A DNA stretch of 64,000 bases from Natronospirillum operosum (lineage in GTDB: Bacteria > Pseudomonadota > Gammaproteobacteria > Pseudomonadales > Natronospirillaceae), in contig NZ_SRMF01000004.1 in the NCBI RefSeq assembly GCF_004768465.1, forward strand, positions 1 to 64,000, given 5' to 3'. Of the stretch, positions 16,144 through 26,469 are shown one piece after another. Numbering within the stretch: the first letter of the stretch is position 1; the number at the start of each line of letters is the position of its first letter. Under the pieces are notes generated by a model. It saw only the letters and a list, made by a program, of their open reading frames with translations, was not told the origin of the DNA and ran no database searches. A program made the translations under genes and the position numbers.

Positions 16144-17022
16144 ATGTCCCAAGCACCGACCCAACGCCCTGTACCGGCGCTTTACACATCTGTGCTCTAT
16201 GTGGTGGCCACACCCATTGGTCATCTGGGTGATATCACCCAGCGGGCGCTGGAGGTGCTGCATGGCGTGACCCGTATTCTGGCTGAAGATACGCGTCACA
16301 GCCTGAAACTGCTGCAGCATTATGGCATTGATCGACCGCTGGTGTCTCTGCACGAGCACAATGAACGGCAGCGCATCGAGCAGATCGTGAACTGGCTGGC
16401 AGCCGGTGACAGCCTGGCGCTGATCAGTGATGCCGGGACGCCGCTGATCTCCGACCCCGGTTATCCCCTGGTGACTGCGCTTGCCGAACGGGGCTACCGT
16501 GTGGTGCCGGTGCCGGGTGCCAGCGCCGTAACAGCGGCCATGAGTGTGGCCGGTCTGCCCTCGGACCGCTTCCAGTTCTGCGGCTTCCCGCCGGCCAAGG
16601 CCGGCCCGCGGCAGACCTTTCTTGGCGAAGTGATGCGGTTCGGCGGCACCTCGGTGCTGTATGAATCGCCGCGCCGCCTGCAGGAAACGCTGGCAATGCT
16701 GCGTGATCTGGATGCACAGCGCCCACTGGTGATAGCGCGGGAACTGACCAAGCAGTTCGAGACCATCCTGCGCGGCACTGCCGGTTCGGTACTCGAACTT
16801 GTGGCGGCCGATCCGGACCAGCGGCGGGGTGAGCTGGTGCTGCTGATCGGCGGCCAGCCTGCCGACCAGGCCCCGCCCGGACAGGTTGATGTCGATGCAC
16901 TGCTGCAGACACTGGCTGTTCACCTGCCGCCCAAGCAGGCTGCCGGCGAAGCAGCGCGGCTGCTGGGCAGCAGCAAGAATGAACTCTACCGACGCCTGCT
17001 GAACCTGCGTGACCGGCAGTAA
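16144..17022 (+). CDS. rsmI: 16S rRNA 2'-O-ribose methyltransferase RsmI (C1402)
   Basis: 292-residue SAM-dependent methyltransferase of the tetrapyrrole-methylase fold that methylates the 2' oxygen of C1402 in the 16S decoding centre, together with RsmH, whose gene lies nearby. Key blocks: LYVVATPIGHLGDIT, AEDTRHS, ALISDAGTPLISDPG and VPGASAVTAA. ATG 16144 is chosen over TTG 16138; the ribosome binding site is weak. It faces away from lpoA and is followed 40 bases later by RNase P RNA. Confidence 0.95.
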   Translation: MSQAPTQRPVPALYTSVLYVVATPIGHLGDITQRALEVLHGVTRILAEDTRHSLKLLQHYGIDRPLVSLHEHNERQRIEQIVNWLAAGDSLALISDAGTPLISDPGYPLVTALAERGYRVVPVPGASAVTAAMSVAGLPSDRFQFCGFPPAKAGPRQTFLGEVMRFGGTSVLYESPRRLQETLAMLRDLDAQRPLVIARELTKQFETILRGTAGSVLELVAADPDQRRGELVLLIGGQPADQAPPGQVDVDALLQTLAVHLPPKQAAGEAARLLGSSKNELYRRLLNLRDRQ

Positions 17023-17061
17023 GCCATTGCCTTGCCGGCGCCTTTCGCGTACTGTCCGCCC

Positions 17062-17416
<355 letters not shown>

Positions 17417-17635
17417 CCTCTGTCTCAGCCTTTACTGTAATATTCTGTTTTCTCCTATCGATCCCCTTTTTTATCGAAAATCAATCTTGAAGTTAATGTT
17501 TAACTTTAACTGTGTCGTGCAGGTGATTCTTGTGCATCGGTTTAGCCGTGCACTACCCTTTGTTAGCACTTGCTAACACCTCGTAACCCCCTGTCATATA
17601 AGCATTTTTTTTTGAAATGGTGCACTTTCCCATGG

Positions 17636-17664
17636 TTGCAAATGGTGGGGGTGCTGCCTATAGT
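17636..17664 (+). promoter_or_regulatory. Candidate sigma-70 promoter of the dcw cluster (Pmra)
   Basis: TTGCAA (17636-17641) and TATAGT (17659-17664) are separated by exactly 17 bases. Transcription would start near 17671, just before the MraZ repeats, leaving a leader of about 100 bases to mraZ. The position and arrangement match the autoregulated mra promoter known in E. coli. Confidence 0.6.
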
Positions 17665-17675
17665 GGGCGCTGACT

Positions 17676-17710
17676 GTGGGAGATTGTGGGTTTTTGTGGC
17701 AATTAGTGGT
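17676..17710 (+). promoter_or_regulatory. MraZ-binding boxes (four direct repeats)
   Basis: GTGGG, GTGGG, GTGGC and GTGGT start at 17676, 17686, 17696 and 17706, an exact 10-base period. MraZ is known to bind direct TGGGN repeats separated by five bases. Two further GTGGG copies lie at 17645 (within the promoter spacer) and 17663 (over the -10 edge), off the 10-base register. The placement over and just after the predicted start site fits repression by MraZ. Confidence 0.8.
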
Positions 17711-17769
17711 TTCGTCTCCCTCCATACAGTGAATGGAACAGCATTTTGGAAGCGTCAAAGGCAGGTAAC

Positions 17770-18219
17770 ATGCTGCGGGGTGTGCACTCACTCAGCATGG
17801 ACAGCAAAGGCAGAATGGCCATCCCTTCAAGATTCCGGGATGCGATTTCTGAGGTCTGCCAAGGTGAGTTAGTACTTACTATTGACACAGAAGAGTTGTG
17901 CCTCCTGCTTTACCCTCTCAATGAATGGGAAATCATTCAGCAGAAAATCGAGGCCCTGCCCAGCTACAACCGGGCCGTGCGCCGTATTCAGCGCCTGTTG
18001 ATTGGCCATGCCACCGATATCGAGATGGACGGCAATGGCCGCATCCTGGTGCCGGGCCCGCTGCGTGAACATGCCCGCCTCGACAAGAAGATCGTGCTGC
18101 TGGGGCAGGGCAACAAATTCGAGGTCTGGGATGAAACCTACTGGCAGGAGCGGCGTGATGCCTACCTCCAGGATGATGCCATGGACGTGCCGGAAGCCCT
18201 GCTGGAGCTGTCTCTATGA
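17770..18219 (+). CDS. mraZ: Transcriptional regulator MraZ
   Basis: 149-residue regulator with two SpoVT/AbrB-like half-domains. The two DNA-contacting motifs of the family are visible: [13 protein letters not shown] (near 11-23) and the second [13 protein letters not shown] (near 84-96). It assembles as a ring and represses its own operon by binding the TGGG repeats found just upstream. ATG 17770 with AGG upstream gives the family length; a TTG 24 bases earlier is rejected. It overlaps rsmH by four bases. Confidence 0.96.
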   Translation: MLRGVHSLSMDSKGRMAIPSRFRDAISEVCQGELVLTIDTEELCLLLYPLNEWEIIQQKIEALPSYNRAVRRIQRLLIGHATDIEMDGNGRILVPGPLREHARLDKKIVLLGQGNKFEVWDETYWQERRDAYLQDDAMDVPEALLELSL

Positions 18220-19199
18220 GCCTGCATCAGCACATCTCGGTCATGCTGGATGAAGCCGTACTGTGGTGGGCCGGCAGGACCCCGTCGCAAGAGGAGCCTG
18301 TTCGGAACCCGGCTGTGGGGACCTATATCGATGGCACCTTCGGACGCGGCGGTCACAGCCGGGCACTGCTGGCCCATCTGGACACATCGGCGTGCCTGCT
18401 GGGTGTCGACAAGGACCCGGCGGCAGTCGAGGTCGGCCGCCAGTTGGCCTCCGAAGACGCGCGGTTCAACATGGCCTGGGGCTCGTTTGCAGAACTGCAC
18501 GAGCTCTGTGCGCAGCACAACCTGGATCAGGTACAGGGCATATTGCTGGATCTGGGCGTGTCCTCGCCGCAACTCGATGATGCCGAGCGCGGTTTCAGCT
18601 TTACTCATGACGGCCCGCTGGACATGCGCATGAATCCGGAGCAGGGCGAAAGTGCTGCCGACTGGATCAATCGGGTGCCGGAGCAGGAAATGGCTGACGT
18701 GTTTTATCAGTATGGCGAAGAACGCTTTTCGCGCCGCATGGCGCGGGCCATAGTCGAACGTCGCCGTGAAACACCCTTTACCCGCACCGGGGACCTGGCC
18801 GAGGTGGTCAAGGCGGCCAATCCGCGCTGGGAAAAGCACAAGCATCCCGCAACACGGGTGTTTCAGGCTATCCGCATTCACATCAATGGCGAGCTTGGCG
18901 ACCTGGAAACCGGTCTGGCTGCCGCCATGGAGCGGCTGGCGCCCGGAGGGCGTCTGGTCGTGATCAGTTTTCACTCGCTGGAAGATCGGCTGGTCAAGCG
19001 GTTCATGCGCCGAGAAGCGCAGGGGGACCCGATTCCGCGCGGCCTGCCGGTGCAGGAGAGCGCCATTCGGCGCCGTCTGCGTCTGCTGGTCAAGGGACGC
19101 AAGGCCACCGAACAGGAAGTGGCAGAAAATCCGCGTGCGCGCAGTGCAGTACTGCGGGTGGCCGAGCGTCTGGCCGATCCGACCGGAGGTGATGCATGA
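18216..19199 (+). CDS. rsmH: 16S rRNA N4-methyltransferase RsmH (C1402)
   Basis: 327-residue SAM-dependent enzyme (MraW) that methylates N4 of C1402, the same nucleotide modified by RsmI. The N-terminal [10 protein letters not shown] is followed by [14 protein letters not shown] (SAM-binding loop), [18 protein letters not shown] and, near the C terminus, [15 protein letters not shown]. The N-terminal region has about eight extra residues around the [13 protein letters not shown] segment compared with E. coli. Overlaps both mraZ and ftsL by four bases. Confidence 0.96.
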   Translation: MSLHQHISVMLDEAVLWWAGRTPSQEEPVRNPAVGTYIDGTFGRGGHSRALLAHLDTSACLLGVDKDPAAVEVGRQLASEDARFNMAWGSFAELHELCAQHNLDQVQGILLDLGVSSPQLDDAERGFSFTHDGPLDMRMNPEQGESAADWINRVPEQEMADVFYQYGEERFSRRMARAIVERRRETPFTRTGDLAEVVKAANPRWEKHKHPATRVFQAIRIHINGELGDLETGLAAAMERLAPGGRLVVISFHSLEDRLVKRFMRREAQGDPIPRGLPVQESAIRRRLRLLVKGRKATEQEVAENPRARSAVLRVAERLADPTGGDA

Positions 19200-19468
19200 C
19201 TTTGCGGCCGGGCTGGATTCTGCTGGTAATCGCGATATGGCTCAGTGGTCTGGGTGTTGTGTACAGCAGCCATCAGACCCGGCACATGCATGCCGAAGTG
19301 AATCGACTGACCCAGATCCATGACGATCTGATGGTCGAGTGGGGGCGGCTGACTCTGGAGCAGGGCGCCCTGGCTTCGCCCATGTTGCTGGAGCAGCGCG
19401 CCGGGCAACTGCAACTGCGGGAGCCGGAATCGGCTCAGATCGAACTATTGCCGGAGGTGTCCCGATGA
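19196..19468 (+). CDS. ftsL: Cell division protein FtsL
   Basis: 90-residue bitopic membrane protein of the FtsQLB complex that activates septal synthesis by FtsWI. One transmembrane helix lies at about 6-24 ([18 protein letters not shown]), followed by a periplasmic coiled coil (about 28-65) containing [16 protein letters not shown]. Sequence conservation in FtsL is low; the position between rsmH and ftsI and the topology decide the call. Four-base overlaps on both sides. Confidence 0.92.
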   Translation: MTLRPGWILLVIAIWLSGLGVVYSSHQTRHMHAEVNRLTQIHDDLMVEWGRLTLEQGALASPMLLEQRAGQLQLREPESAQIELLPEVSR

Positions 19469-21171
19469 CTGCCCGCTGGCGACTTTATCTTGTGGTGCTG
19501 GCGCTGTTGCTGTTGCTGTCAGCACTGATCGGACGCGTGGTGTATCTGCAGGTGGCGGAGCAGCAGTTCCTGATCAATCAGGGGCAGATGCGCTCGGCCC
19601 GGGAAGTGGAAGTGGGTGCCCACCGCGGCATGATTCTGGACCGTCACGGCACACCGCTGGCGGTCAGCACGCCGGTGGTATCACTGTGGGGCGATCCGCG
19701 CCATCTGTCCGAAGCGGATCTGCCGCGTCTGGCCGAAGCCACCGGCGCTTCACTGGAAACCTTGCGTCAGCGCTACAACATTCATCGGGCCTTCTTCTAT
19801 ATTCGCCGGCAGCTGCCGCCCGAGCAGGCTGAAGACGTGCTGGCGCTGGGTATTCCGGGCGTGTACGGCCGGCAGGAATACAAGCGCTTTTATCCGGCCG
19901 GTGAAGTGACAGCGCATATTCTGGGGTTCACCAATATTGATGACCATGGTCAGGAAGGTGTGGAACTGGCCTACAACGATATGCTGGTTGGCCAGTCCGG
20001 GCGCAGCCTGGTGCTGCAGAACCTGAACGGACAGGTGGTGCGGCACGTGGAAACCGTGCGGGCACCGCAACCGGGGCGCGACCTGCAACTGACCATCGAT
20101 CTGGACCTACAGTACAAGGTGTACCGCGCACTCAAGAGTGCCTGGCAGTACCATCAGGCCGACTGGGCTTCTGCTGTGGTGCTGGACCCGCGCACCGGCG
20201 ACGTACTGGCGATGGCCAATCTGCCGTCCTACAACCCCAATGACCGCAGCTCCATCCGCCCCGAGTATCTGCGCAATCGTGCCATTACCGATGCTGTCGA
20301 GCCTGGCAGTGTCATGAAGACCATGGCAGTGCTGGCCGCCCTGAACGAGGGCCTGGTAACACCGGAAGACCGGTTCAATACGTCGCCCGGTACCATGAAT
20401 CTGGGCAACGGCCACACCATTCGCGATTTCCGCGACTATGGTGAGCTGGATGTCACCGGCATCATACGTCATTCATCGAATGTCGGCATCAGCCAGTTGG
20501 CGCTGGACATGGGCGGGGATCGACTCTGGTCCACGCTGTACAGCCTGGGTTTCGGCCAGCCGATCGGAGTGGGCTTTCCGGGTGAAGCGACCGGGTCATT
20601 GCCCAACCGGACCAACTGGTCGGACGTGCAGGTGGCCACCCAGTCATACGGCTATGGCATGACTGCCACCCCGCTGCAACTGGCGCAGGCCTATGCCGTG
20701 ATTGCCAATGACGGGGTGCTGGTGCGGCCCAGAATTCTACAGCAAAGCCTGCAGGCTCCCCCGACCAGGGTACTCCCCAGTAGTGTGGTCACTGATGTAC
20801 AGCGCATGCTGGAAGCGGCCCTGGGTGACGGTGGCACCGGCACACGCGCTCGGATGCCGCTGTACACTGCGGCCGGCAAGACCGGTACGGCGCATACCGT
20901 CGGCCTGGCGGGCTATGATGAAAATGCCTATCGGGGTGTCTTTGTCGGCTACGCACCGGCGGATGATCCGGAGTTGGTAATCTCGATTGTGGTGAACAAC
21001 CCGCGCGGCGAAGAGTATTTCGGCGGTGCGGTTGCGGCGCCGATTTTCTCGGAAGTGATGCAGGCCTCGCTGGCGCATATCGGCGCCACCCCCGATCGGC
21101 TTTTTGCCGAGCGCGAACAGAATGGCCTGACAGCCTGGACCGACCGTTTGCGGAGGGTGACGCATGAGTGA
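19465..21171 (+). CDS. ftsI: Septal transpeptidase FtsI (PBP3)
   Basis: 568-residue class B penicillin-binding protein that crosslinks septal peptidoglycan with FtsW. A single N-terminal membrane helix (about 7-29) is followed by a pedestal domain starting AHRGMILDRHG and the transpeptidase domain, with catalytic SVMK (Ser282-Lys285), SSN (337-339) and KTGT (472-475) motifs. ATG 19465 has GGAGG nine bases upstream and overlaps the ftsL stop; a longer upstream frame is ignored. It overlaps murE by eight bases. Confidence 0.97.
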   Translation: MTARWRLYLVVLALLLLLSALIGRVVYLQVAEQQFLINQGQMRSAREVEVGAHRGMILDRHGTPLAVSTPVVSLWGDPRHLSEADLPRLAEATGASLETLRQRYNIHRAFFYIRRQLPPEQAEDVLALGIPGVYGRQEYKRFYPAGEVTAHILGFTNIDDHGQEGVELAYNDMLVGQSGRSLVLQNLNGQVVRHVETVRAPQPGRDLQLTIDLDLQYKVYRALKSAWQYHQADWASAVVLDPRTGDVLAMANLPSYNPNDRSSIRPEYLRNRAITDAVEPGSVMKTMAVLAALNEGLVTPEDRFNTSPGTMNLGNGHTIRDFRDYGELDVTGIIRHSSNVGISQLALDMGGDRLWSTLYSLGFGQPIGVGFPGEATGSLPNRTNWSDVQVATQSYGYGMTATPLQLAQAYAVIANDGVLVRPRILQQSLQAPPTRVLPSSVVTDVQRMLEAALGDGGTGTRARMPLYTAAGKTGTAHTVGLAGYDENAYRGVFVGYAPADDPELVISIVVNNPRGEEYFGGAVAAPIFSEVMQASLAHIGATPDRLFAEREQNGLTAWTDRLRRVTHE

Positions 21172-22627
21172 TTGGCTGCGCCAGGTACTGGAACATCTGC
21201 GCCGCACCGGTGGTGATGCGGTGCTCGACAGTCGCCGGGTCAGACCCGGCGATGTCTTTATTGCCTTGCCGGGGGCGGCCATTGATGGGCGTGATTTTAT
21301 CCAGCAGGTGATGGGGCAGGCTGATGTGCTGGTCGTGGCCGAATGCATTGATGCCGGACAGGCTATGCAGAAGCAGATGCCGGTGGCGCCGGAATCGACA
21401 GAACGCCTGCTGTGGGTGGAGGACCTGCGCCCGCAGTTGGGCCAGTTGGCGGAAGCCATCTATGCGGTCAATGAGCGCGGATTGGCAGTGATCGGTGTCA
21501 CCGGCACCAACGGCAAGACCTCGATCAGTCACTACCTGGCCCAGGCCTTGGGTCAGGCGGGTCGGTGTGGCGTGATCGGCACCCTGGGTACCGGCCTCTG
21601 GCCCGATCTGGAAGACAGCCTGAACACTACGCCGGATGTGCTGACCAATCACCGTCTGCTGGCCGACTGGTCGGAGCAGGGCGCCCAGTGGGCGGTCATG
21701 GAAGTGTCCAGCCATGCACTGGATCAGGGCCGGGTGGACGGGCTGCGCTTCCGGCTCGCACTTTTCACGCATTTGTCACGCGACCATCTGGATTACCACG
21801 GCGATATGGATCACTATTTCGCCGCCAAACAGAAGCTGTTTGATCTGGGTCGCAGCCAGCGGGCAGTGATCTGTACCGACGATCGCTGGGGGCAGCGTCT
21901 GGCCCAGGGGCGGCGAGATGCGCTGCGGGTATCCGGCCGCATCGGCGGTACCGCGAGCGTGGTGCCCAATCATATTCAACGACGGCCCCAGGGCCTGCTG
22001 ATCCATTGGGTCACGCCCTGGGGGCCACTGGAAACCGACACTGCTCTGGTGGGCGACTTCAATATTGCCAATCTGGCCGTCACCATCGGGGCGCTGGGCC
22101 TGCTCGGCTTGAACAGCCGCGACATCCGTGACCGCCTGCAGGCGCTGCGACCGGTGGCCGGTCGCATGCAACCGGTGCCTCTGCCCAACGGCGTGGTGGC
22201 CATCATCGATTACGCGCATACGCCGGATGCTCTGGAAAAGGCCTTGCGGGCAGCCCGTCATCATACCCGCGGGCGCCTGCATTGCGTGTTTGGCTGTGGC
22301 GGCGATCGTGACCGCGGTAAGCGCCCGCTGATGGCAGCGGCAGCGGCAGCCGAGGCCGATTGCCTGTGGATTACCAGTGACAACAATCGCAGCGAGCCGT
22401 TCGCGCGCATCGTTACCGATATGCGGCCCGGCATTCCTGACGGCATGGCACTGGAAGTGATTGAAAGCCGCGCCGACGCCATTCGGCAGGCCATTGCCGG
22501 AGCGGCCGCAGGTGATGTGATTCTGGTGGCCGGCAAGGGGCACGAGAATTACCAGGAAGAGCAGGGTGTACGGCACCCCTATTCAGACCTGGGCGCGGTG
22601 CAGAGCGCGCGGGAGGCCCTGTCATGA
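21164..22627 (+). CDS. murE: UDP-MurNAc-tripeptide synthetase MurE
   Basis: 487-residue Mur ligase that adds the third peptide residue (meso-diaminopimelate in Gram-negative bacteria) to UDP-MurNAc-L-Ala-D-Glu. The ATP loop GVTGTNGKTS surrounds Lys118, and the central domain carries MEVSSHALDQGR and the AAKQKLF lysine usually carbamylated. The C-terminal specificity motif, normally DNPR in diaminopimelate enzymes, reads DNNR (406-409); the Asn and Arg that contact the substrate are kept. Overlaps murF by four bases. Confidence 0.96.
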   Translation: MSDWLRQVLEHLRRTGGDAVLDSRRVRPGDVFIALPGAAIDGRDFIQQVMGQADVLVVAECIDAGQAMQKQMPVAPESTERLLWVEDLRPQLGQLAEAIYAVNERGLAVIGVTGTNGKTSISHYLAQALGQAGRCGVIGTLGTGLWPDLEDSLNTTPDVLTNHRLLADWSEQGAQWAVMEVSSHALDQGRVDGLRFRLALFTHLSRDHLDYHGDMDHYFAAKQKLFDLGRSQRAVICTDDRWGQRLAQGRRDALRVSGRIGGTASVVPNHIQRRPQGLLIHWVTPWGPLETDTALVGDFNIANLAVTIGALGLLGLNSRDIRDRLQALRPVAGRMQPVPLPNGVVAIIDYAHTPDALEKALRAARHHTRGRLHCVFGCGGDRDRGKRPLMAAAAAAEADCLWITSDNNRSEPFARIVTDMRPGIPDGMALEVIESRADAIRQAIAGAAAGDVILVAGKGHENYQEEQGVRHPYSDLGAVQSAREALS

Positions 22628-23982
22628 TGCGGTTTCTGGACAGCACAGAACTGGTCAGCCTGTATCCGGGCTCGGCCATTACCGGCCCGGCACAGATTCG
22701 CAATGTCAGTACGGATACCCGCACGCTGCAGCCCGGAGATGCCTACGTGGCGCTGCGCGGAGCCCATTTCGACGGTCACGAATTCAATCCGGTGGCGCAT
22801 GAAAATGGTGCCTCCCTGCTGGTTGTGGATCACCCGGACACGCTGCCGGTACCGCAGTGGATCGTGCCCGACACCCGGCGTGCCCTGGGGCACCTGGGGG
22901 CGGCCAACCGGCAGTTGACGAAGGCCCCGGTGGTGGCGCTGACCGGCAGTTCCGGCAAGACCACCACCAAGGAAATGCTGGCTGTGCTGCTCAATGCCTG
23001 CGGCAACACGCTGGCGACGCAGGGCAATCTGAACAACGAGATTGGCGTGCCCAAGACGCTGCTGCGCATCAGCCCTGAGCATGCTTATGCAGTAGTGGAA
23101 CTGGGGGCCAATCATGTCGGCGAAATTGCCTATACCACACGGCTGACGAAGCCGGATGTGGCGGTGATCGTCAATGCCGGCACGGCGCACCTGGCCGAGT
23201 TCGGGTCCACCGAGCGGATCCGGCAGGCCAAGGGCGAGATTCTGCAGGGTCTGAACAGTGAAGGCATCGCGGTACTCAATCGGGATGATCCGGCCTACGA
23301 GCAATGGGCACAGCAGGCGCCCGGTCGCATTGTCAGCTTCGGCACCAGTGCCGAGGCGGAAATACAGGCTACCTGCCTGAAAGCGGAAGCCGAGCGCACG
23401 CTGGTCAATCTGCGTGGTCCGGGCTTTGAGCACGTGGTTACCCTGCCACTTGTGGGCGCACACAATGTATCCAACCTGGCTGCGGCAGTAGCGGTGATGG
23501 TGGCGCTGCGACTGCCGGACCATCTCTGGCTGGATGCCATTGAACGGATGAGCGCGGCACCGGGGCGGCTGGCCCAGCATTCGATCAAGGGCTGGCGGCT
23601 GATTGATGACGCCTACAATGCCAACCCGGAATCGGTACGGGCGGCCATCGATGTCCTGTCCACCGCGCCCACGCCGCAGGTGCTGGTGCTGGGCGAGCTG
23701 GGCGAGCTCGGGGACCATACCGCCCCGGCCATGAAGGCGCTCGGCAACTATGCGCGGCGACGAATTGCGGCGCTGTGGTCGGTTGGCCCGACCGCAGCAC
23801 CGGCAAGCAAGGCCTTCGGTGACGAGGGCAGGCATTTTGTTAATCGGGCGGAAGTGATCTCCGCTCTTTCTGAACTGGTACAGCGCGAGTCCGGTGGCTC
23901 GGTGCTGGTCAAGGGCTCAAGGTCGTCGGCCATGGAAGAAGTGATGGCAGCCCTCATAGACCGCCTGGAAAAAGGAGACTGA
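22624..23982 (+). CDS. murF: UDP-MurNAc-tripeptide:D-Ala-D-Ala ligase MurF
   Basis: 452-residue ligase that adds D-Ala-D-Ala and completes the UDP-MurNAc-pentapeptide. The N-terminal domain has [19 protein letters not shown]; the ATP loop is [14 protein letters not shown] (near 99-112), and NEIGVP plus [10 protein letters not shown] follow in the central domain. The C-terminal domain contains [14 protein letters not shown]. It starts in the murE stop and ends four bases before mraY. Confidence 0.97.
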   Translation: MMRFLDSTELVSLYPGSAITGPAQIRNVSTDTRTLQPGDAYVALRGAHFDGHEFNPVAHENGASLLVVDHPDTLPVPQWIVPDTRRALGHLGAANRQLTKAPVVALTGSSGKTTTKEMLAVLLNACGNTLATQGNLNNEIGVPKTLLRISPEHAYAVVELGANHVGEIAYTTRLTKPDVAVIVNAGTAHLAEFGSTERIRQAKGEILQGLNSEGIAVLNRDDPAYEQWAQQAPGRIVSFGTSAEAEIQATCLKAEAERTLVNLRGPGFEHVVTLPLVGAHNVSNLAAAVAVMVALRLPDHLWLDAIERMSAAPGRLAQHSIKGWRLIDDAYNANPESVRAAIDVLSTAPTPQVLVLGELGELGDHTAPAMKALGNYARRRIAALWSVGPTAAPASKAFGDEGRHFVNRAEVISALSELVQRESGGSVLVKGSRSSAMEEVMAALIDRLEKGD

Positions 23983-23986
23983 GACG

Positions 23987-25069
23987 ATGTTTCTCTGGCT
24001 GGCGACCCACCTGTCCGGACTGTTCTCACCACTGACCGTGGTGCAGTACCTGACTATGCGCACCATTCTCAGTGTGTTGACCGCACTGGGCCTTTCTCTG
24101 GTCTTCGGTGCCCGCGTGATCGGCCTGCTGCAGCGCCACCAGATCGGTCAGTCGATTCGCGATGACGGGCCCAAGGCGCACCTGAGCAAGGCCGGCACGC
24201 CGACCATGGGCGGTGCGCTGATCCTGTTCTCGGTACTGGCTTCAGCGCTGCTGTGGTCGGACCTGACCAACCACTATGTCTGGATCGTGGTCGGCGTTAC
24301 CGCCGCCTTCGGGCTGATCGGGCTGGTTGATGACTACAAGAAGGTGGTGCTGCGCAACGCACGCGGCTTGGCCGCACGCTGGAAGTACTTCTGGCAGTCC
24401 ATTGCCGGGCTGATAGCAGCCCTGCTGCTGTTCTGGTTTGCTGAAGCGCCGGTGGAAACGTCACTGATCGTGCCGTTTTTCAAGGACATCATGATTCCGC
24501 TGGGTTTCGGCTTTGTGATCCTGACCTATTTCGTCATTGTCGGCTCGAGCAACGCGGTCAACCTGACCGACGGTCTGGACGGGCTGGCCATTGTGCCCAC
24601 CATCCTGGTCGGCGGTGCCCTGGGCATCTTTGCCTATGCCAGCGGCAATGTCGGCTTTGCCGAATACTTGCAGATTCCCTATGTGGCCGGTGCCGGGGAA
24701 CTGATTATTTTCTGCGGGGCGCTGGTGGGCGCCGGGCTCGGATTTCTCTGGTTCAACACCTACCCGGCGCAGGTGTTCATGGGTGATGTCGGGGCGCTGG
24801 CGCTGGGTGCGGCGCTGGGGGTGATTGCCGTCATTACGCGCCAGGAAATCGTGCTGTTCATCATGGGCGGGGTGTTTGTGGCTGAAACCCTGTCGGTCAT
24901 CGTGCAGGTGGCGAGTTACAAACTGACCGGGCGCCGCGTTTTTCGCATGGCGCCGCTGCATCACCACTACGAATTGAAGGGCTGGCCGGAACCCCGGGTC
25001 ATTGTCCGTTTCTGGATCATCACCGTCATTCTGGTGCTGATCGGACTGTCTACATTGAAACTGCGCTGA
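23987..25069 (+). CDS. mraY: Phospho-MurNAc-pentapeptide transferase MraY
   Basis: 360-residue enzyme with ten predicted membrane helices that makes lipid I by transferring phospho-MurNAc-pentapeptide to undecaprenyl phosphate. The catalytic DDYKK (115-119), [13 protein letters not shown] (near 189-201), [11 protein letters not shown] and PLHHHYE motifs are all intact. AAAGGAGA precedes the ATG by nine bases. Length and order match E. coli closely (360 residues, between murF and murD). Confidence 0.98.
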   Translation: MFLWLATHLSGLFSPLTVVQYLTMRTILSVLTALGLSLVFGARVIGLLQRHQIGQSIRDDGPKAHLSKAGTPTMGGALILFSVLASALLWSDLTNHYVWIVVGVTAAFGLIGLVDDYKKVVLRNARGLAARWKYFWQSIAGLIAALLLFWFAEAPVETSLIVPFFKDIMIPLGFGFVILTYFVIVGSSNAVNLTDGLDGLAIVPTILVGGALGIFAYASGNVGFAEYLQIPYVAGAGELIIFCGALVGAGLGFLWFNTYPAQVFMGDVGALALGAALGVIAVITRQEIVLFIMGGVFVAETLSVIVQVASYKLTGRRVFRMAPLHHHYELKGWPEPRVIVRFWIITVILVLIGLSTLKLR

Positions 25070-25092
25070 AGAGGCGAATGACGTAACAGATT

Positions 25093-26469
25093 ATGAGCAA
25101 GGTTATCGGAACGGATACAGAACGACTGATACTGGGTCTCGGGAAGACAGGCTTTAGTATGGCGTCCTGGCTGGCTCGCCAGGGCCGGTCGTTCCGGGTG
25201 CTGGATACGCGGGACGACCCGCCGTATCTGGCTGCCGTGCGTGAGCTTTGCCCGCAGAGTCATATCCATACGGGCGGCTGGCGGCAGGACTGGCTGGATG
25301 CCGCTGATGAACTCTATGTCAGCCCCGGCCTGGCGCTGAGCCAGGAACCGATCCGGCAGGCGCTGGCCAAGGGCGCCATGCTGGTCAGTGATATCGACCT
25401 GTACCGGCAGCACAGCCAGGCATCAGTGATTGCCGTGACCGGCTCCAACGGCAAGAGCACCGTAGTGCGCCTGCTGGAGCATATCGCGCAGACCCTTGGC
25501 CTGCAGGCGCTGGCCGGCGGCAATATCGGCCGCCCGGTGCTGGACCTGCTGGAGGAACCGCATGAACTGGCGGTGCTGGAACTGTCCAGCTTCCAGCTGG
25601 AAATGACGCATGCACTGAACGCCGATGTGGCCATGGTGCTGAATATCAGCCCTGACCATATGGATCGCTACCCCGACATGACAGCCTACCGGGCCGCCAA
25701 ACATCGCATTTTCACCGGCTGTCAGGCCATCGTGGTGCATGCCGAAGATCCGCTGACGGCACCGCTGGTGTCCGAACAGATGCCGCGTCAGGCCTATTCG
25801 CTGAAACAGGCGGATATCGGCCTGCTGAGCCTGCAGACCGAGCCTGGCGGCGTGCGCCTCTATCGAGGCCTGGAGCCGGTATATCTGTGGTCCGGGCTGG
25901 CCCTGAAAGGGCGCCACAATCAGCTCAACATCCTGGCCGCACTGTCCGCCGGCATGCTGCAGGGCTGGTCACTGACAGCCATGGCCGAGGCCGTGGGCAG
26001 CTACCGTGGCCTGCCGCATCGCTGTGAATGGGTGGCGGACCAGGCCGGGGTGACCTTTATCAATGATTCCAAGGGTACCAATGTGGGTGCCACGCTGGCA
26101 GCGTTGGACGGCCTGGCGCCGGAATGCGCCGGGCGCATGCATCTGCTGGCGGGCGGTGACGGCAAGGCGGCAGATTTCCGGGCGCTGGGAGAAACCTGTC
26201 AGCGGCTGGGTGTGTCGGTCTACAGCTACGGTCGTGACGGCGAACAGATCGCCCAGGCCTGTCGTCAGGCCGGGTCGGAGTGGGTCTGGACTGAAGATAC
26301 TCTGCTCGCTGCCCTGGCTCAGGCCCGGATCCGGAGTGCACCAGGGGACTGGGTCATACTGTCACCGGCCTGTGCCAGCTTTGATCAGTTTGCAGACTTC
26401 GAGGCCCGGGGCGAAGCCTTCCGTCAGGCCGTGCTGGATCGGGCGACAGGCATGGGGGGCGCACTATGA
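25093..26469 (+). CDS. murD: UDP-MurNAc-L-alanine:D-glutamate ligase MurD
   Basis: 458-residue ligase that adds D-glutamate to UDP-MurNAc-L-Ala. Starts with the Rossmann-type GLGKTGFSMASWLARQG; the ATP loop is VTGSNGKSTVVRL (near 115-127), followed by ELSSFQLE and ISPDHMDRY, and a C-terminal FINDSKGTNVGATLAAL. The gap to mraY (23 bases) is one of only three true gaps in the cluster, and the ribosome binding site is weak. Confidence 0.97.
   Translation: MSKVIGTDTERLILGLGKTGFSMASWLARQGRSFRVLDTRDDPPYLAAVRELCPQSHIHTGGWRQDWLDAADELYVSPGLALSQEPIRQALAKGAMLVSDIDLYRQHSQASVIAVTGSNGKSTVVRLLEHIAQTLGLQALAGGNIGRPVLDLLEEPHELAVLELSSFQLEMTHALNADVAMVLNISPDHMDRYPDMTAYRAAKHRIFTGCQAIVVHAEDPLTAPLVSEQMPRQAYSLKQADIGLLSLQTEPGGVRLYRGLEPVYLWSGLALKGRHNQLNILAALSAGMLQGWSLTAMAEAVGSYRGLPHRCEWVADQAGVTFINDSKGTNVGATLAALDGLAPECAGRMHLLAGGDGKAADFRALGETCQRLGVSVYSYGRDGEQIAQACRQAGSEWVWTEDTLLAALAQARIRSAPGDWVILSPACASFDQFADFEARGEAFRQAVLDRATGMGGAL

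Larger units (their letters stand above)
17417..17769. other. rnpB-mraZ intergenic region, AT-rich, with two hairpins
   Basis: This 353-base spacer is clearly richer in A and T than its surroundings in its first 200 bases. GTGCA..CGG (17532-17540) pairs with CCG-TGCAC (17546-17553), and TGTTAGC (17561-17567) pairs with GCTAACA (17572-17578); neither hairpin is followed by a clean T run. An oligo-T tract lies near 17605-17613. The 3' part holds the mra promoter and MraZ boxes, listed separately. No coding frame with a ribosome binding site was found. Confidence 0.7.
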
